The notes under the pieces: model-generated | What the model was told of the DNA's origin: nothing | The model's input: only the letters and a program-made list of their open reading frames with translations | The model's database searches: none | Made by a program: the position numbers and the translations under genes | Shown: in pieces, positions 26,225-34,402 of the stretch | Layout: the number at the start of each line of letters is the position of its first letter | Numbering within the stretch: position 1 is the stretch's first letter | DNA from: Methylibium rhizosphaerae | GTDB taxonomy: Bacteria; Pseudomonadota; Gammaproteobacteria; Burkholderiales; Burkholderiaceae_C | Direction: 5' to 3' | Assembly: GCF_006386545.1 (NCBI RefSeq) | Contig: NZ_SWAR01000003.1 | Span: 155,592 to 219,591, forward strand | Length of the DNA: 64,000 nt

Positions 26225-27595
26225 ATGAACTGGCTCTTTCCCCGCATCGTCGCGGGCATGCTGGCCATGGTCGCCGGCGGAGCCGCCGGCTACTTCGTCG
26301 GCAATCCGATCCACGCGCCGGTGCTGAGCATGTTGTTCGGCGGTGCAACCGCCGTGGGGCTGGTGGCGGTGTTCGACACGCTGCGCGGCTACCGCCTGAT
26401 CAGCTGGCTGCGCGGCGCGCAGGATGGCCCGGCGCCCCGCGATGCGGGCCTGTGGGGCGAGATGGGCTACCGCATCGAGCGCGCGATCCGCTCGCGCGAA
26501 CTGCATGCCGTGCAGGAGCACACCCGGCTGGCCCAGTTCCTGTCGGCCATCGAAGCCTCGCCCAATGGCGTGCTGCTGCTCGACGCCAATGAGCAGATCG
26601 AGTGGTGCAACTCGGTGGCGGCCGACCATTTCGGCCTCGATCCGCAGCGCGACCGTCGCCAGCGGGTGACCAACCTCGTGCGCTCCCCGCTGTTCGTCAA
26701 CTACCTGCAGGGTGCCGCCTTCGACGAACCGGTGACCTTCCCGAACTCGCGCGGGCCCGGCACCTTGTCGGTGTCCATCCGGCCGTATGGCGAAGGCATG
26801 AAGCTGGTGCTGTCGCAGGACGTCACCGAACGGGAGCGGGCCGACTCGATGCGACGGGACTTCGTGGCCAACGTGTCGCACGAGATCCGCACGCCGCTCA
26901 CCGTGCTGTCGGGCTTCATCGAGACCATGAGCAACCTGCCGCTCACCGAGGTGGAGCGCAAGCGGGTGCTGACGCTGATGTCGCAGCAGACCGCCCGCAT
27001 GCAGACGCTGGTGAGCGACCTGCTCACCCTGGCCCAGCTCGAAGGCAGTCCGCGCCCGAGCGCGGACCGATGGGTGGCGGTGGGCAAGCTGCTCGCGCAT
27101 GTGGAAGGCGATGCTCGCACCCTGTCACAGGGGCGGCACCAGCTCAGCTTCGCCGGCAATGCCGACGTGTCGGCCGTACAGATCGCCGGGGCGGAGGGCG
27201 AACTGCTCAGCGCCCTGGCCAACCTGGTGAACAACGCGGTTCGCTACACCCCCGAAGGCGGCAGCATCGAAGTCGGCTGGCGGGTTCTGGCCGACGGCTC
27301 CGGCGAGTTCTCGGTCACCGACACCGGCATCGGCATCGACCGGGAGCACCTGCCGCGGCTGACCGAGCGCTTCTACAGGGTGGACGGCAGCCGTTCGCGC
27401 GACACCGGCGGCACCGGCCTCGGGCTGTCGATCGTCAAGCATGTGGTGCAGCGCCACGGCGCCGAGCTCGCCATCGACAGCGAGCCCGGCAAGGGCTCGT
27501 CGTTCCGCATCGTCTTTCCCGCGGCGCGGGTGCGCTATCTCGAGCCGGCACCCGACCCGCGCCGCGTCAGCGCCGCGGCCAGCGACGCTTCGTAG
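26225..27595 (+). CDS. phoR: Phosphate sensor histidine kinase PhoR
   Basis: A 456-residue sensor kinase. Two close N-terminal helices (about 5-55) anchor it without a real periplasmic domain, as in all PhoR, and a basic linker and a PAS domain (about 100-205, ASPNGVLLLDANEQIEWCN) follow. HisKA has H219 in NVSHEIRTPLTVL. The ATPase shows NLVNNAVRYTPEGG, DTGIGID and GTGLGLSIVKH. It autophosphorylates and activates PhoB when PstSCAB-PhoU signals scarcity. Its stop is two bases from that of the convergent membrane protein, leaving no room for a conventional terminator. Confidence 0.95.
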   Translation: MNWLFPRIVAGMLAMVAGGAAGYFVGNPIHAPVLSMLFGGATAVGLVAVFDTLRGYRLISWLRGAQDGPAPRDAGLWGEMGYRIERAIRSRELHAVQEHTRLAQFLSAIEASPNGVLLLDANEQIEWCNSVAADHFGLDPQRDRRQRVTNLVRSPLFVNYLQGAAFDEPVTFPNSRGPGTLSVSIRPYGEGMKLVLSQDVTERERADSMRRDFVANVSHEIRTPLTVLSGFIETMSNLPLTEVERKRVLTLMSQQTARMQTLVSDLLTLAQLEGSPRPSADRWVAVGKLLAHVEGDARTLSQGRHQLSFAGNADVSAVQIAGAEGELLSALANLVNNAVRYTPEGGSIEVGWRVLADGSGEFSVTDTGIGIDREHLPRLTERFYRVDGSRSRDTGGTGLGLSIVKHVVQRHGAELAIDSEPGKGSSFRIVFPAARVRYLEPAPDPRRVSAAASDAS

Positions 27596-27597
27596 GC

Positions 27598-29253
27598 TCA
27601 GCGTCCGGCGCGCCGGTAGATGGCGGTGTCCAGGTCGCGATCGGTGGGGCGGCGCTCGCGGGCGAGCAGTTCCCAGCCCGGCAGCTGCGGGGCTTCGGCA
27701 CGGGCCTGCATCGAGGTGATGAGGTAGCGGCACTCGGTATCGGCCGGCAGCTTCAGTCCGTCCACCCGATAGCCTCCGAAGAACTCGAGTGCCGCCAGCA
27801 GGCTGCGCGGCTGCCCGGCCCCGGCGATGCAGGCATCGGCAGGCACGTGCTGGCCGATGCGTTGCACCAGCGGGCGATAGCTGCGTGCGTAGTCCAGCAG
27901 CGGCAACCACAGCGTCATCAGCAGGAGCCAGCACAAGGCCACCCCGCTGGCTGGCAGCACCATGCTCTTCCACAGCGCATGCTGGTTCCGGCCGGTGCGC
28001 CACCGCACCAGCGCGAGCCACGCCAGGGTGCCCAACACGGCGATCGCGAGTGCAATGGCCGAAAAGCTCGGCACGAAGCCCGGCGCCAGCTTCATCACAT
28101 TGGCCATCGTCTTGGCAGGCACACCGGTGTGCATGGCGGCATAGACGACCCAGAAGGCGATGGCCCAGAAGCTGAAGAAGAACACCGAGAACCAGTCGAT
28201 CGCGGCCGACACGCTGCGCTGCAGCGTGGGCAGTGCAAAGGAAGCCAGCACGGCCAGGGGCGGCAGCGCCAGCATCAGGGCGCGGTCGGAGCCGCCCATC
28301 CAGATGCATGTGACCAGCCCCACTGCAGCCATGCCCAGGGGCACCGCGATGTGGCGGTGCCTGAGGTGCAGGCGCCAGCGCCACAGGCCCCAGGCCACCA
28401 GCGGCCAGGCAGGCCAGGTGAACCACACGAGCAGGCGCCCGATCTGTCGCAGCGACACCGAGCTGCCCAGTTTCCATTCCCAGGCGGACAGCGCGGTCGC
28501 CACCAGCGCGGCCAGGACGCCCGCGGCGGCGATCCAGATGGTGAAGCGGCGCACCTGTTCATAGCTCGACCGGGCGGACACAGCCACGCCGACGGCCGCC
28601 AGCGCGACCGCCACGAAGGGGCTGCCGCTGGCGGCCAGCACCGGCAGGGATACCAGCGCTGCCGCTCGTGCGGGAGCGGGCTTGTAGGGGCTGATCGCCA
28701 TCGCACTGAGGAACAGGCAGGCGCCGGCCAGCTGCACCAGCTCGGGCGTGGTCTCGTGGCCGAGCTGCAGGAGCCCCAGGCTGGCGATCAGCGCCAGCAG
28801 CGCGCCGTCGGCAATGGCGCGCGCATAGTCCACCGGGTGCGCTTCACCGCCGAAGGCGAACGCCACCGGCTGCGCCGCCTCGGTGCGCGCCAGGTAGTAG
28901 GTGCTGTACCAGGTGAGCATCAGCACCGCGGCCAGCAGCAGCATGAAGGGCAGCCGGGCCGCGAGCGCGGGCCCGAACAGCGGCCCGAGCAGCTTGATCG
29001 CCACGGCGCCGATCCAGTAGGGCAGCAGGCCCGCATCGCTGGGGAGACCGGCGATGGCGGGGGCCCAGGGCGACGCCGCGCCGGTGGCGATGTTCACCAT
29101 GTAGCCGAAGGCGGTGATGTCGGCGTTCTTCCACGGATCGCGACCGAACAGGCCAGGCAACAGATAGGCTGCACAGAACAGCAGCAAGGCAAACCGCGGC
29201 AGCCGCTGCGCGGCGCGCTGTGTGACCAGGGCAGGTGTCGGGGGGCTGTTCAC
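27598..29253 (-). CDS. GT-C-type membrane protein, ArnT-like glycosyltransferase candidate
   Basis: A 551-residue polytopic membrane protein with about 12-13 predicted helices. A short loop after the first helix carries GRDPWKNADITAFGY. An aspartate in this loop is the catalytic feature of lipid-linked GT-C glycosyltransferases such as ArnT and the GT39/GT83 families. A soluble C-terminal tail of about 110 residues follows the last helix. The likely donor is a polyprenyl-phosphate sugar and the acceptor an envelope glycan or protein, but neither can be read. The GTG at 29253 is the first reasonable start; no Shine-Dalgarno sequence is obvious, so the N-terminus is uncertain. No other glycan genes adjoin it. 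Confidence 0.7.
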   Translation of the reverse strand: MNSPPTPALVTQRAAQRLPRFALLLFCAAYLLPGLFGRDPWKNADITAFGYMVNIATGAASPWAPAIAGLPSDAGLLPYWIGAVAIKLLGPLFGPALAARLPFMLLLAAVLMLTWYSTYYLARTEAAQPVAFAFGGEAHPVDYARAIADGALLALIASLGLLQLGHETTPELVQLAGACLFLSAMAISPYKPAPARAAALVSLPVLAASGSPFVAVALAAVGVAVSARSSYEQVRRFTIWIAAAGVLAALVATALSAWEWKLGSSVSLRQIGRLLVWFTWPAWPLVAWGLWRWRLHLRHRHIAVPLGMAAVGLVTCIWMGGSDRALMLALPPLAVLASFALPTLQRSVSAAIDWFSVFFFSFWAIAFWVVYAAMHTGVPAKTMANVMKLAPGFVPSFSAIALAIAVLGTLAWLALVRWRTGRNQHALWKSMVLPASGVALCWLLLMTLWLPLLDYARSYRPLVQRIGQHVPADACIAGAGQPRSLLAALEFFGGYRVDGLKLPADTECRYLITSMQARAEAPQLPGWELLARERRPTDRDLDTAIYRRAGR

Positions 29254-29333
29254 GAGTTCCGGAGGCGGAAAGGCTGGCAGGCGCGATCTTGCCCGCAAAG
29301 CACGCGGATTGTGACGAGCGCCGCGCAGCCAAC

Positions 29334-29359
29334 AAAAAAGGCAGCCTGGGGGCTGCCTT
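29334..29359 (-). terminator. Intrinsic terminator of rpmE2
   Basis: Arms AAGGCAGCC (29338-29346) and GGCTGCCTT (29351-29359) with a TGGG loop, followed on the minus strand by six T residues (29339-29334). It starts 21 bases after the rpmE2 stop codon. Confidence 0.88.
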
Positions 29360-29379
29360 CTCCTGGGTGCACGGACGGC

Positions 29380-29640
29380 TTACTTCTTGATGCCGACGCG
29401 GGCGAACTTGTTGCGGAACTTCTCCACGCGGCCGCCCAGCGAATCGACGCTCTTTTGCGTGCCCGTGTAGAAGGGGTGCGACTCGCTCGACGTTTCCAGC
29501 TTGAACAGCGGCACGTCACGGCCGTCGTCGAGCTTGGTCGTCTCCTTGGTCTGCACGCACGAACGGGTCACGAACTTGAAGCCGTTCGACAGGTCGACGA
29601 AGCAGACGTCGCGGTAGTCGGGATGGATGCCTTGTTTCAT
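29380..29640 (-). CDS. rpmE2: 50S ribosomal protein L31 type B
   Basis: An 86-residue ribosomal protein. It has the type B pattern: [15 protein letters not shown] at the start, no CxxC zinc pair, and the extended C-terminus [16 protein letters not shown]. Zinc-free type B forms can replace zinc-binding L31 when zinc is scarce; in Burkholderiales this is usually the only L31. The gene lies 94 bases downstream of rho on the same strand, and its own terminator follows. Confidence 0.96.
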   Translation of the reverse strand: MKQGIHPDYRDVCFVDLSNGFKFVTRSCVQTKETTKLDDGRDVPLFKLETSSESHPFYTGTQKSVDSLGGRVEKFRNKFARVGIKK

Positions 29641-29734
29641 GTGGTCCTCGCGAAACTTCGGTGGTAGCCACGCTGCCCCATGCAGCGCACTTTCCTGGGC
29701 GGGAAAAGCCGGCGATTATGCCACAGCGCTGAAA

Positions 29735-30997
29735 TCAGCCGCCGCGGCGCATCATGTCGAAGAAGTCGTGGTTGTTCTTGGTGGACTTCATCTTGTCGAG
29801 GATGAACTCCATCGCCTCGATCTCGTCCATCGGGTAGAGCAGCTTTCGCAGGATCCAGCTCTTCTGGAGGATCTCGGGCTTGAGCAGCAGTTCTTCGCGG
29901 CGCGTGCCGGACTTGTTCAGCAGGATCGACGGATACACGCGCTTCTCGGCCATGCGGCGATCCAGGTGGATTTCGCAGTTGCCGGTGCCCTTGAATTCTT
30001 CGTAGATCACCTCGTCCATGCGGCTGCCGGTGTCGATCAGCGCCGTGCCGATGATGGTGAGGGAGCCGCCTTCCTCGACGTTGCGCGCAGCGCCGAAGAA
30101 GCGCTTCGGGCGCTGCAGCGCGTTGGCGTCCACCCCGCCGGTCAGCACCTTGCCGGAAGAGGGCAGCACGTTGTTGTAGGCGCGGGCCAGGCGGGTGATC
30201 GAGTCCAGCAGGATCACCACGTCCTTGCGCAATTCGACCAGGCGCTTGGCGCGCTCGATCACCATTTCTGCGACCTGCACGTGGCGCGCCGCCGGCTCGT
30301 CGAAGGTGGAGCTGATGACCTCGCCGCGCACGGTGCGCTGCATCTCGGTCACTTCTTCCGGCCGCTCGTCGACCAGCAGGACGATGAGGTAGACGTCCGG
30401 GTGGTTGGCGACGATGGCGTGCGCCAGGTGCTGCATCATCACCGTCTTGCCGCTCTTGGGCGGCGCCACCAGCAGCGCGCGCTGGCCTTTGCCGATGGGC
30501 GCGATGAGGTCGATGATGCGGCTGGTGATGTTCTCTTCGCCCTTGATCTCGCGCTCGAGCTTGAACTGCTCCTTCGGGAAGAGCGGCGTCAAGTTCTCGA
30601 ACATGATCTTGTGCTTGCTCTCCTCGGGCGTGAGGCCGTTCACACGGTCGACCTTCACCAGCGCAAAGTAGCGCTCGCCGTCCTTCGGCACCCTCACTTC
30701 GCCTTCGATGGCGTCGCCGGTGTGCAGGTTGAAGCGCCGGATCTGGCTCGGCGACAGGTAGATGTCGTCGGTGCTCGCCAGATAGCTCGTGTCGGGCGAA
30801 CGCAGGAAGCCGAAGCCGTCGGGCAGGACCTCAAGCACGCCGTCGCCGAAGATCTGCTCGCCGTGCTTGGCGCGCTTCTTCATGATCGCGAACATCAGCT
30901 CCTGCTTGCGCATGCGGCCGGTGTTTTCGATCTCCAGCTCCTCGGCCATCTTGGTCAGAGCCGAGATGTGCTGTGCTTTGAGTTCGGATAGATGCAT
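29735..30997 (-). CDS. rho: Transcription termination factor Rho
   Basis: A 420-residue hexameric RNA-dependent ATPase that ends transcription at Rho-dependent sites. The N-terminal helix bundle (1-45) is followed by the cold-shock-like primary RNA-binding domain with DGFGFLRS (about 60-66). The motor domain has Walker A PPKSGKT (about 178), Walker [17 protein letters not shown], the Q-loop, and the secondary-site motif GGVDANAL. The length and end ([10 protein letters not shown]) are those of betaproteobacterial Rho without inserts. AAGGG lies about 12 bases upstream of the ATG, and a hairpin lies just beyond. trxA precedes it on the same strand, as in many proteobacteria. Confidence 0.98.
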   Translation of the reverse strand: MHLSELKAQHISALTKMAEELEIENTGRMRKQELMFAIMKKRAKHGEQIFGDGVLEVLPDGFGFLRSPDTSYLASTDDIYLSPSQIRRFNLHTGDAIEGEVRVPKDGERYFALVKVDRVNGLTPEESKHKIMFENLTPLFPKEQFKLEREIKGEENITSRIIDLIAPIGKGQRALLVAPPKSGKTVMMQHLAHAIVANHPDVYLIVLLVDERPEEVTEMQRTVRGEVISSTFDEPAARHVQVAEMVIERAKRLVELRKDVVILLDSITRLARAYNNVLPSSGKVLTGGVDANALQRPKRFFGAARNVEEGGSLTIIGTALIDTGSRMDEVIYEEFKGTGNCEIHLDRRMAEKRVYPSILLNKSGTRREELLLKPEILQKSWILRKLLYPMDEIEAMEFILDKMKSTKNNHDFFDMMRRGG

Positions 30998-31020
30998 GAG
31001 GGATCACCCTTCAACGGGAA

Positions 31021-31043
31021 CCGTCTCTTGCCAGGCAAGACGG
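31021..31043 (-). promoter_or_regulatory. Hairpin in the rho leader
   Basis: CCGTCTCTTGCC (31021-31032) pairs with GGCAAGACGG (31034-31043) apart from a 2-base bulge, giving a strong hairpin 24 bases upstream of the rho ATG. Rho is autoregulated through its leader in several bacteria. This structure may contribute, for example by masking or exposing the ribosome site; that is inference. Confidence 0.45.
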
Positions 31044-31219
31044 CTGGAGTTCTGTCGGCGGCGGATGTGCGTGTCTCTCGCACAACCTCGCAATCGAGCG
31101 TCTAAGTACTGAACGCGGGATGTTGGGGCCGACTCGACGCGAATGAAGCCTTGCGTCGTGGCTATCAAGGGCAGCCGGGCGGTGGCTTGTGGCTCACTCG
31201 CCCGGTGCAATTGGCGGGA

Positions 31220-31549
31220 TTATAGGTGACCGTCGAGGAAGGCCGTCAACTGGGCCTTGGAAAGAGCACCCACCTTGGTGGCGGCCAGCTGGCCGCCCTT
31301 GAACAGCATCAGGGTGGGGATGCCGCGGATACCGAACTTGGCCGGCACTTCGCGGTTCTCGTCGACGTTCATCTTTGCGATCTGCAGCTTGCTGCCGTAG
31401 TCCTTGGCGACTTCGTCGAGGATCGGGGCGATCATCTTGCAGGGGCCGCACCACTCGGCCCAGTAGTCCACCAGCACCGGCTTGTCGGCCTTCAGGACGT
31501 CACCATCGAAGGACGCGTCGGAGATGTGTTTGATCAGTTCACTGCTCAT
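31220..31549 (-). CDS. trxA: Thioredoxin 1
   Basis: A 109-residue cytoplasmic thiol-disulfide reductant. The active site is WCGPC with C34 and C37, the buried aspartate is in LVDYWAEW, and the cis-proline is in [12 protein letters not shown] 31549 gives the normal thioredoxin length; GAGG lies 9 bases upstream. The frame is open a further 12 codons but without homology. It lies upstream of rho on the same strand. The 222 bases between them hold the rho leader and an inverted repeat CCGGGCG/CGCCCGG (31175-31205) of unclear role. Confidence 0.97.
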   Translation of the reverse strand: MSSELIKHISDASFDGDVLKADKPVLVDYWAEWCGPCKMIAPILDEVAKDYGSKLQIAKMNVDENREVPAKFGIRGIPTLMLFKGGQLAATKVGALSKAQLTAFLDGHL

Positions 31550-31678
31550 TTTTTGATCCTCAGGCAGGCACCAGGGCCAAGGCACAATGATTCTGACATA
31601 AAGCCTACTGCCTCGTTCTCAAGCGGCGCCCCGTGGCCGCTATGGGCTTGATAGCCGCAAAGCGCCTTTCCCCCTGCC

Positions 31679-34402
31679 TTGACGACCTCCCTCGAATCCC
31701 GTGCCCTGGCCCTTGCGGCGGTGACGCCCGCATGGTGGCGGCAGTTTGCCGAACGGTTGGCCGGCTGGACTCTCGAAGCGGGCGTTTCGCCGCGCGACCT
31801 CACCGTGCTGCTGCCGTTCGCTCAGTTGCTGCCCTGGGCGCGCGAGGCGTGGGCGGGCGTTTCGCCGGGCGGCTGGTCGCCGCGGTTCGAGACGCCGCAG
31901 ACGCTCGCGGTTTCGCTGGCACCGGCGCATGCAGGTGTCGCCTCGGACGTCAGCTTCGACGTGACCACCGACCGGCTCACGGCGGCGGGGCTCCTGCGTT
32001 CGCAGAGCTGGGCGCTCGACTGGGCGCGCACCGACCGGCGCGCCTTCGATCAGGGCGTGGCCCGTGTCGTCGAGACCGCCCACGCCTTCGCCCGCAAGGC
32101 TGCGGCCGTGCTTCCGGCAGAGCGCGCTGCCTACTGGCAGCGCGCTCGCGTCCTGCTCAATCCTGCCGGCAACATCGGCAGCACCGAGCGCCTGTTGGCG
32201 CGCGTGGCGCTGGAGTGGGCCGCGGCGTCCAGTGCGCCTGTCACTGATGTGCTGTTCGAGCCGCACGGCGGGGCCTGGGCCGGGCTGGTGGCAGCAGGGC
32301 GTGACGCCCTCGTCGACACGGTGCTGCATCACGCGGCCGGCATCGGCCTGCCGGCCCTGCGCCTGGTCGCCGACGCCGAGCCGCAGCGGGCCTTCGAGGC
32401 GGTGCTCACACCTCGAGTGGCGGTCGCCGCAGACGCCGAGGACGAGGCTCAGCGTGCCGCTGGGCAGGTGCTGCATCACCTGGCCGCCGGCGAAGCGCCG
32501 GTGCTGCTGGTCGCTCAGGACCGGGTGCTCGTGCGCCGGGTGCATGCGCTGCTGGAGCGCAGCGGCGTGACGGTGGCAGACGAGAGCGGCTGGAAGCTTT
32601 CGACCACACGCGCCGGTGCGGCGGTCATGACCTTGCTGCGTGCCGCGCGTCCGCTGGCGGGCAGCGACGACTGGCTGGACTGGTTCAAGTCCGGCATGGC
32701 TTCGTGGCCGGGCCTGCATGCCGCGTGCCTGCCACCGGCCGAACGCATCGGCCGGCTCGAGTTCCACCTGCGCCGCGCCGGCATCACCCGGGCCTGGGGC
32801 TTCGATGCGCAGCACGCGCCTCGCCTGCATGCCGAGGCGGCGGCCCTGTGGCTGGCTGCGCGCGAGGTGCTGCAGCCCGTGCAGGACGTCGGCCGCAAGA
32901 GCCTGCCGGAGGCGCTGGCCATCCTGCGCAAGGCCCTGGTGGCTTGTGGTGCATGGGACTCGCTCTCTGCCGACGCCGCTGGCCGCCAGGTGCTGGTCGC
33001 GTTGCGTCTCGATCCGGAGGTCGGTGCCGGGCTCGCATGGGACACCGCCGCACGCGGTGCCCGTGTGGATTTGGGCGGCCTGCTGGCCTGGGTCGACGAC
33101 GTGCTGGAACAAGTGTCGTTCCGGCCCGATCCGCTGGCCGAGCGCGCCGATGTCGTGATCACGCCGCTCTCGCGTGCGGTGCTGCGCCCCTTCGCCGCCG
33201 TCGTGATGCCCGGAGCCGACGAGAACCACCTGGGAGCGCCTGGCAACGGTTCGCCGCTGGTCGGCGAAGCCGCCGCGGCGGAACTGGGCCTGCCGACGCA
33301 GCGGGATCGCAGCGAGTCCGAACTGCTGGCGTTCGCGCTGCTGCTGAGGCACCCGCAACTGACGCTGCTGCGGCGCCGCTCCGAAGGCGACCAGCCGCTC
33401 GCCCCGAGCCCGCTGCTGGAGCGCCTGCAGCTGCACTTCCAGCGCTCGGGCATCGAGCTGCCCCCGGCCATCGATCCGCGGCCCACCGAAACCGTTGCGC
33501 CCCGCCCCCAGCCCATGCCGCGGCCGGTGCTCGGCGGCCAAGCCAGGCAGGCACTGTGGCCGCGCCGGTTCGACGCCACCGCCTATGCACACCTGCGCGC
33601 CTGCCCGTATCGCTTTCTGGCGCTCAAGTCGATGGGGCTGCGCGAAGCCGACGAACTCGACGACACCGTCGAGGCGCGCGACTACGGCACCTGGCTGCAT
33701 GCGGTGCTGCATCGCTTTCATGCAGACCGGCAGGCGGCGCCATGGCCCGATGCGGACGACCTCGCGCAACTGCTCGCCAGTGCGCGGGCGGTGCAGGCCG
33801 AGCAAGGCTGGGCCGACGCGGAGTTCCTGCCGTTCGCCACCGCCTTCGAGCGCTTGGCGCCGCACTACGTGCAGTGGCTGCACGACCAGGAAAAGGCCGG
33901 CGCCGCCTTCGTGCAAGGCGAGGTCGAGCTCGCCTGGCAGCCCGATGAACTGGCGCTGCCCGGGCTGCCGCCCACCCAGCTGCACGGCCGGCTCGACCGC
34001 GTCGACCGGGTGCGCCAAGGCGGCGAGGCGCGCGTGCGCATCGTCGACTACAAGGCCAGCAGTGCGGCCCGGCTGAAGGGCAAGCTCGCCGAACCGCTGG
34101 AAGACACGCAGCTGCCGTTCTACGCGGCCCTGCTGGAGGGGGCCCGCTACGGATCGCCGGACGACACCGGCGTCGAAGCCGGCTACCTTTCGCTCGACGG
34201 CAAGGACGTCAAGTGGCTGCCGCACGAGGCGGTCGGCGACACCGCGCAACAGCTGCTCGAAGGCCTGGCCAGCGACCTGCAGCGCATCGCCGGCGGCGCC
34301 GCCTTGCCGGCGCTGGGGGAGGGAGTCGCCTGCGACTACTGCGCCGCCCGCGGCCTGTGCCGCCGCGACCACTGGGCGCCGGACGACGAGGGCGACCGAT
34401 GA
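31679..34402 (+). CDS. addB: AddB-like PD-(D/E)XK nuclease with predicted Fe-S cluster
   Basis: A 907-residue subunit of an AddAB-type exonuclease that processes double-strand breaks. The helicase-like N-terminal two thirds lacks a Walker A motif, so it is an inactivated helicase fold as in proteobacterial AddB. The C-terminal nuclease shows LHAVLHRFH, GRLDRVD and IVDYKAS (D790, K792). Four cysteines, C642 in RACPYRF and C885, C888, C894 in CDYCAARGLC, reproduce the CX2CX5C plus distal cysteine arrangement that holds the 4Fe-4S staple in AddB. The first possible start is TTG 31679, with an in-frame stop just upstream at 31652. Its stop overlaps the ATG of addA (ATGA). It would generate 3' tails for RecA. 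Confidence 0.85.
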   Translation: MTTSLESRALALAAVTPAWWRQFAERLAGWTLEAGVSPRDLTVLLPFAQLLPWAREAWAGVSPGGWSPRFETPQTLAVSLAPAHAGVASDVSFDVTTDRLTAAGLLRSQSWALDWARTDRRAFDQGVARVVETAHAFARKAAAVLPAERAAYWQRARVLLNPAGNIGSTERLLARVALEWAAASSAPVTDVLFEPHGGAWAGLVAAGRDALVDTVLHHAAGIGLPALRLVADAEPQRAFEAVLTPRVAVAADAEDEAQRAAGQVLHHLAAGEAPVLLVAQDRVLVRRVHALLERSGVTVADESGWKLSTTRAGAAVMTLLRAARPLAGSDDWLDWFKSGMASWPGLHAACLPPAERIGRLEFHLRRAGITRAWGFDAQHAPRLHAEAAALWLAAREVLQPVQDVGRKSLPEALAILRKALVACGAWDSLSADAAGRQVLVALRLDPEVGAGLAWDTAARGARVDLGGLLAWVDDVLEQVSFRPDPLAERADVVITPLSRAVLRPFAAVVMPGADENHLGAPGNGSPLVGEAAAAELGLPTQRDRSESELLAFALLLRHPQLTLLRRRSEGDQPLAPSPLLERLQLHFQRSGIELPPAIDPRPTETVAPRPQPMPRPVLGGQARQALWPRRFDATAYAHLRACPYRFLALKSMGLREADELDDTVEARDYGTWLHAVLHRFHADRQAAPWPDADDLAQLLASARAVQAEQGWADAEFLPFATAFERLAPHYVQWLHDQEKAGAAFVQGEVELAWQPDELALPGLPPTQLHGRLDRVDRVRQGGEARVRIVDYKASSAARLKGKLAEPLEDTQLPFYAALLEGARYGSPDDTGVEAGYLSLDGKDVKWLPHEAVGDTAQQLLEGLASDLQRIAGGAALPALGEGVACDYCAARGLCRRDHWAPDDEGDR

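Noticed and set aside
31175..31205. Inverted repeat CCGGGCG/CGCCCGG as the trxA terminator
   Set aside because: Seven-base stem with a 17-base loop and no U-tract; could be chance in this GC range.
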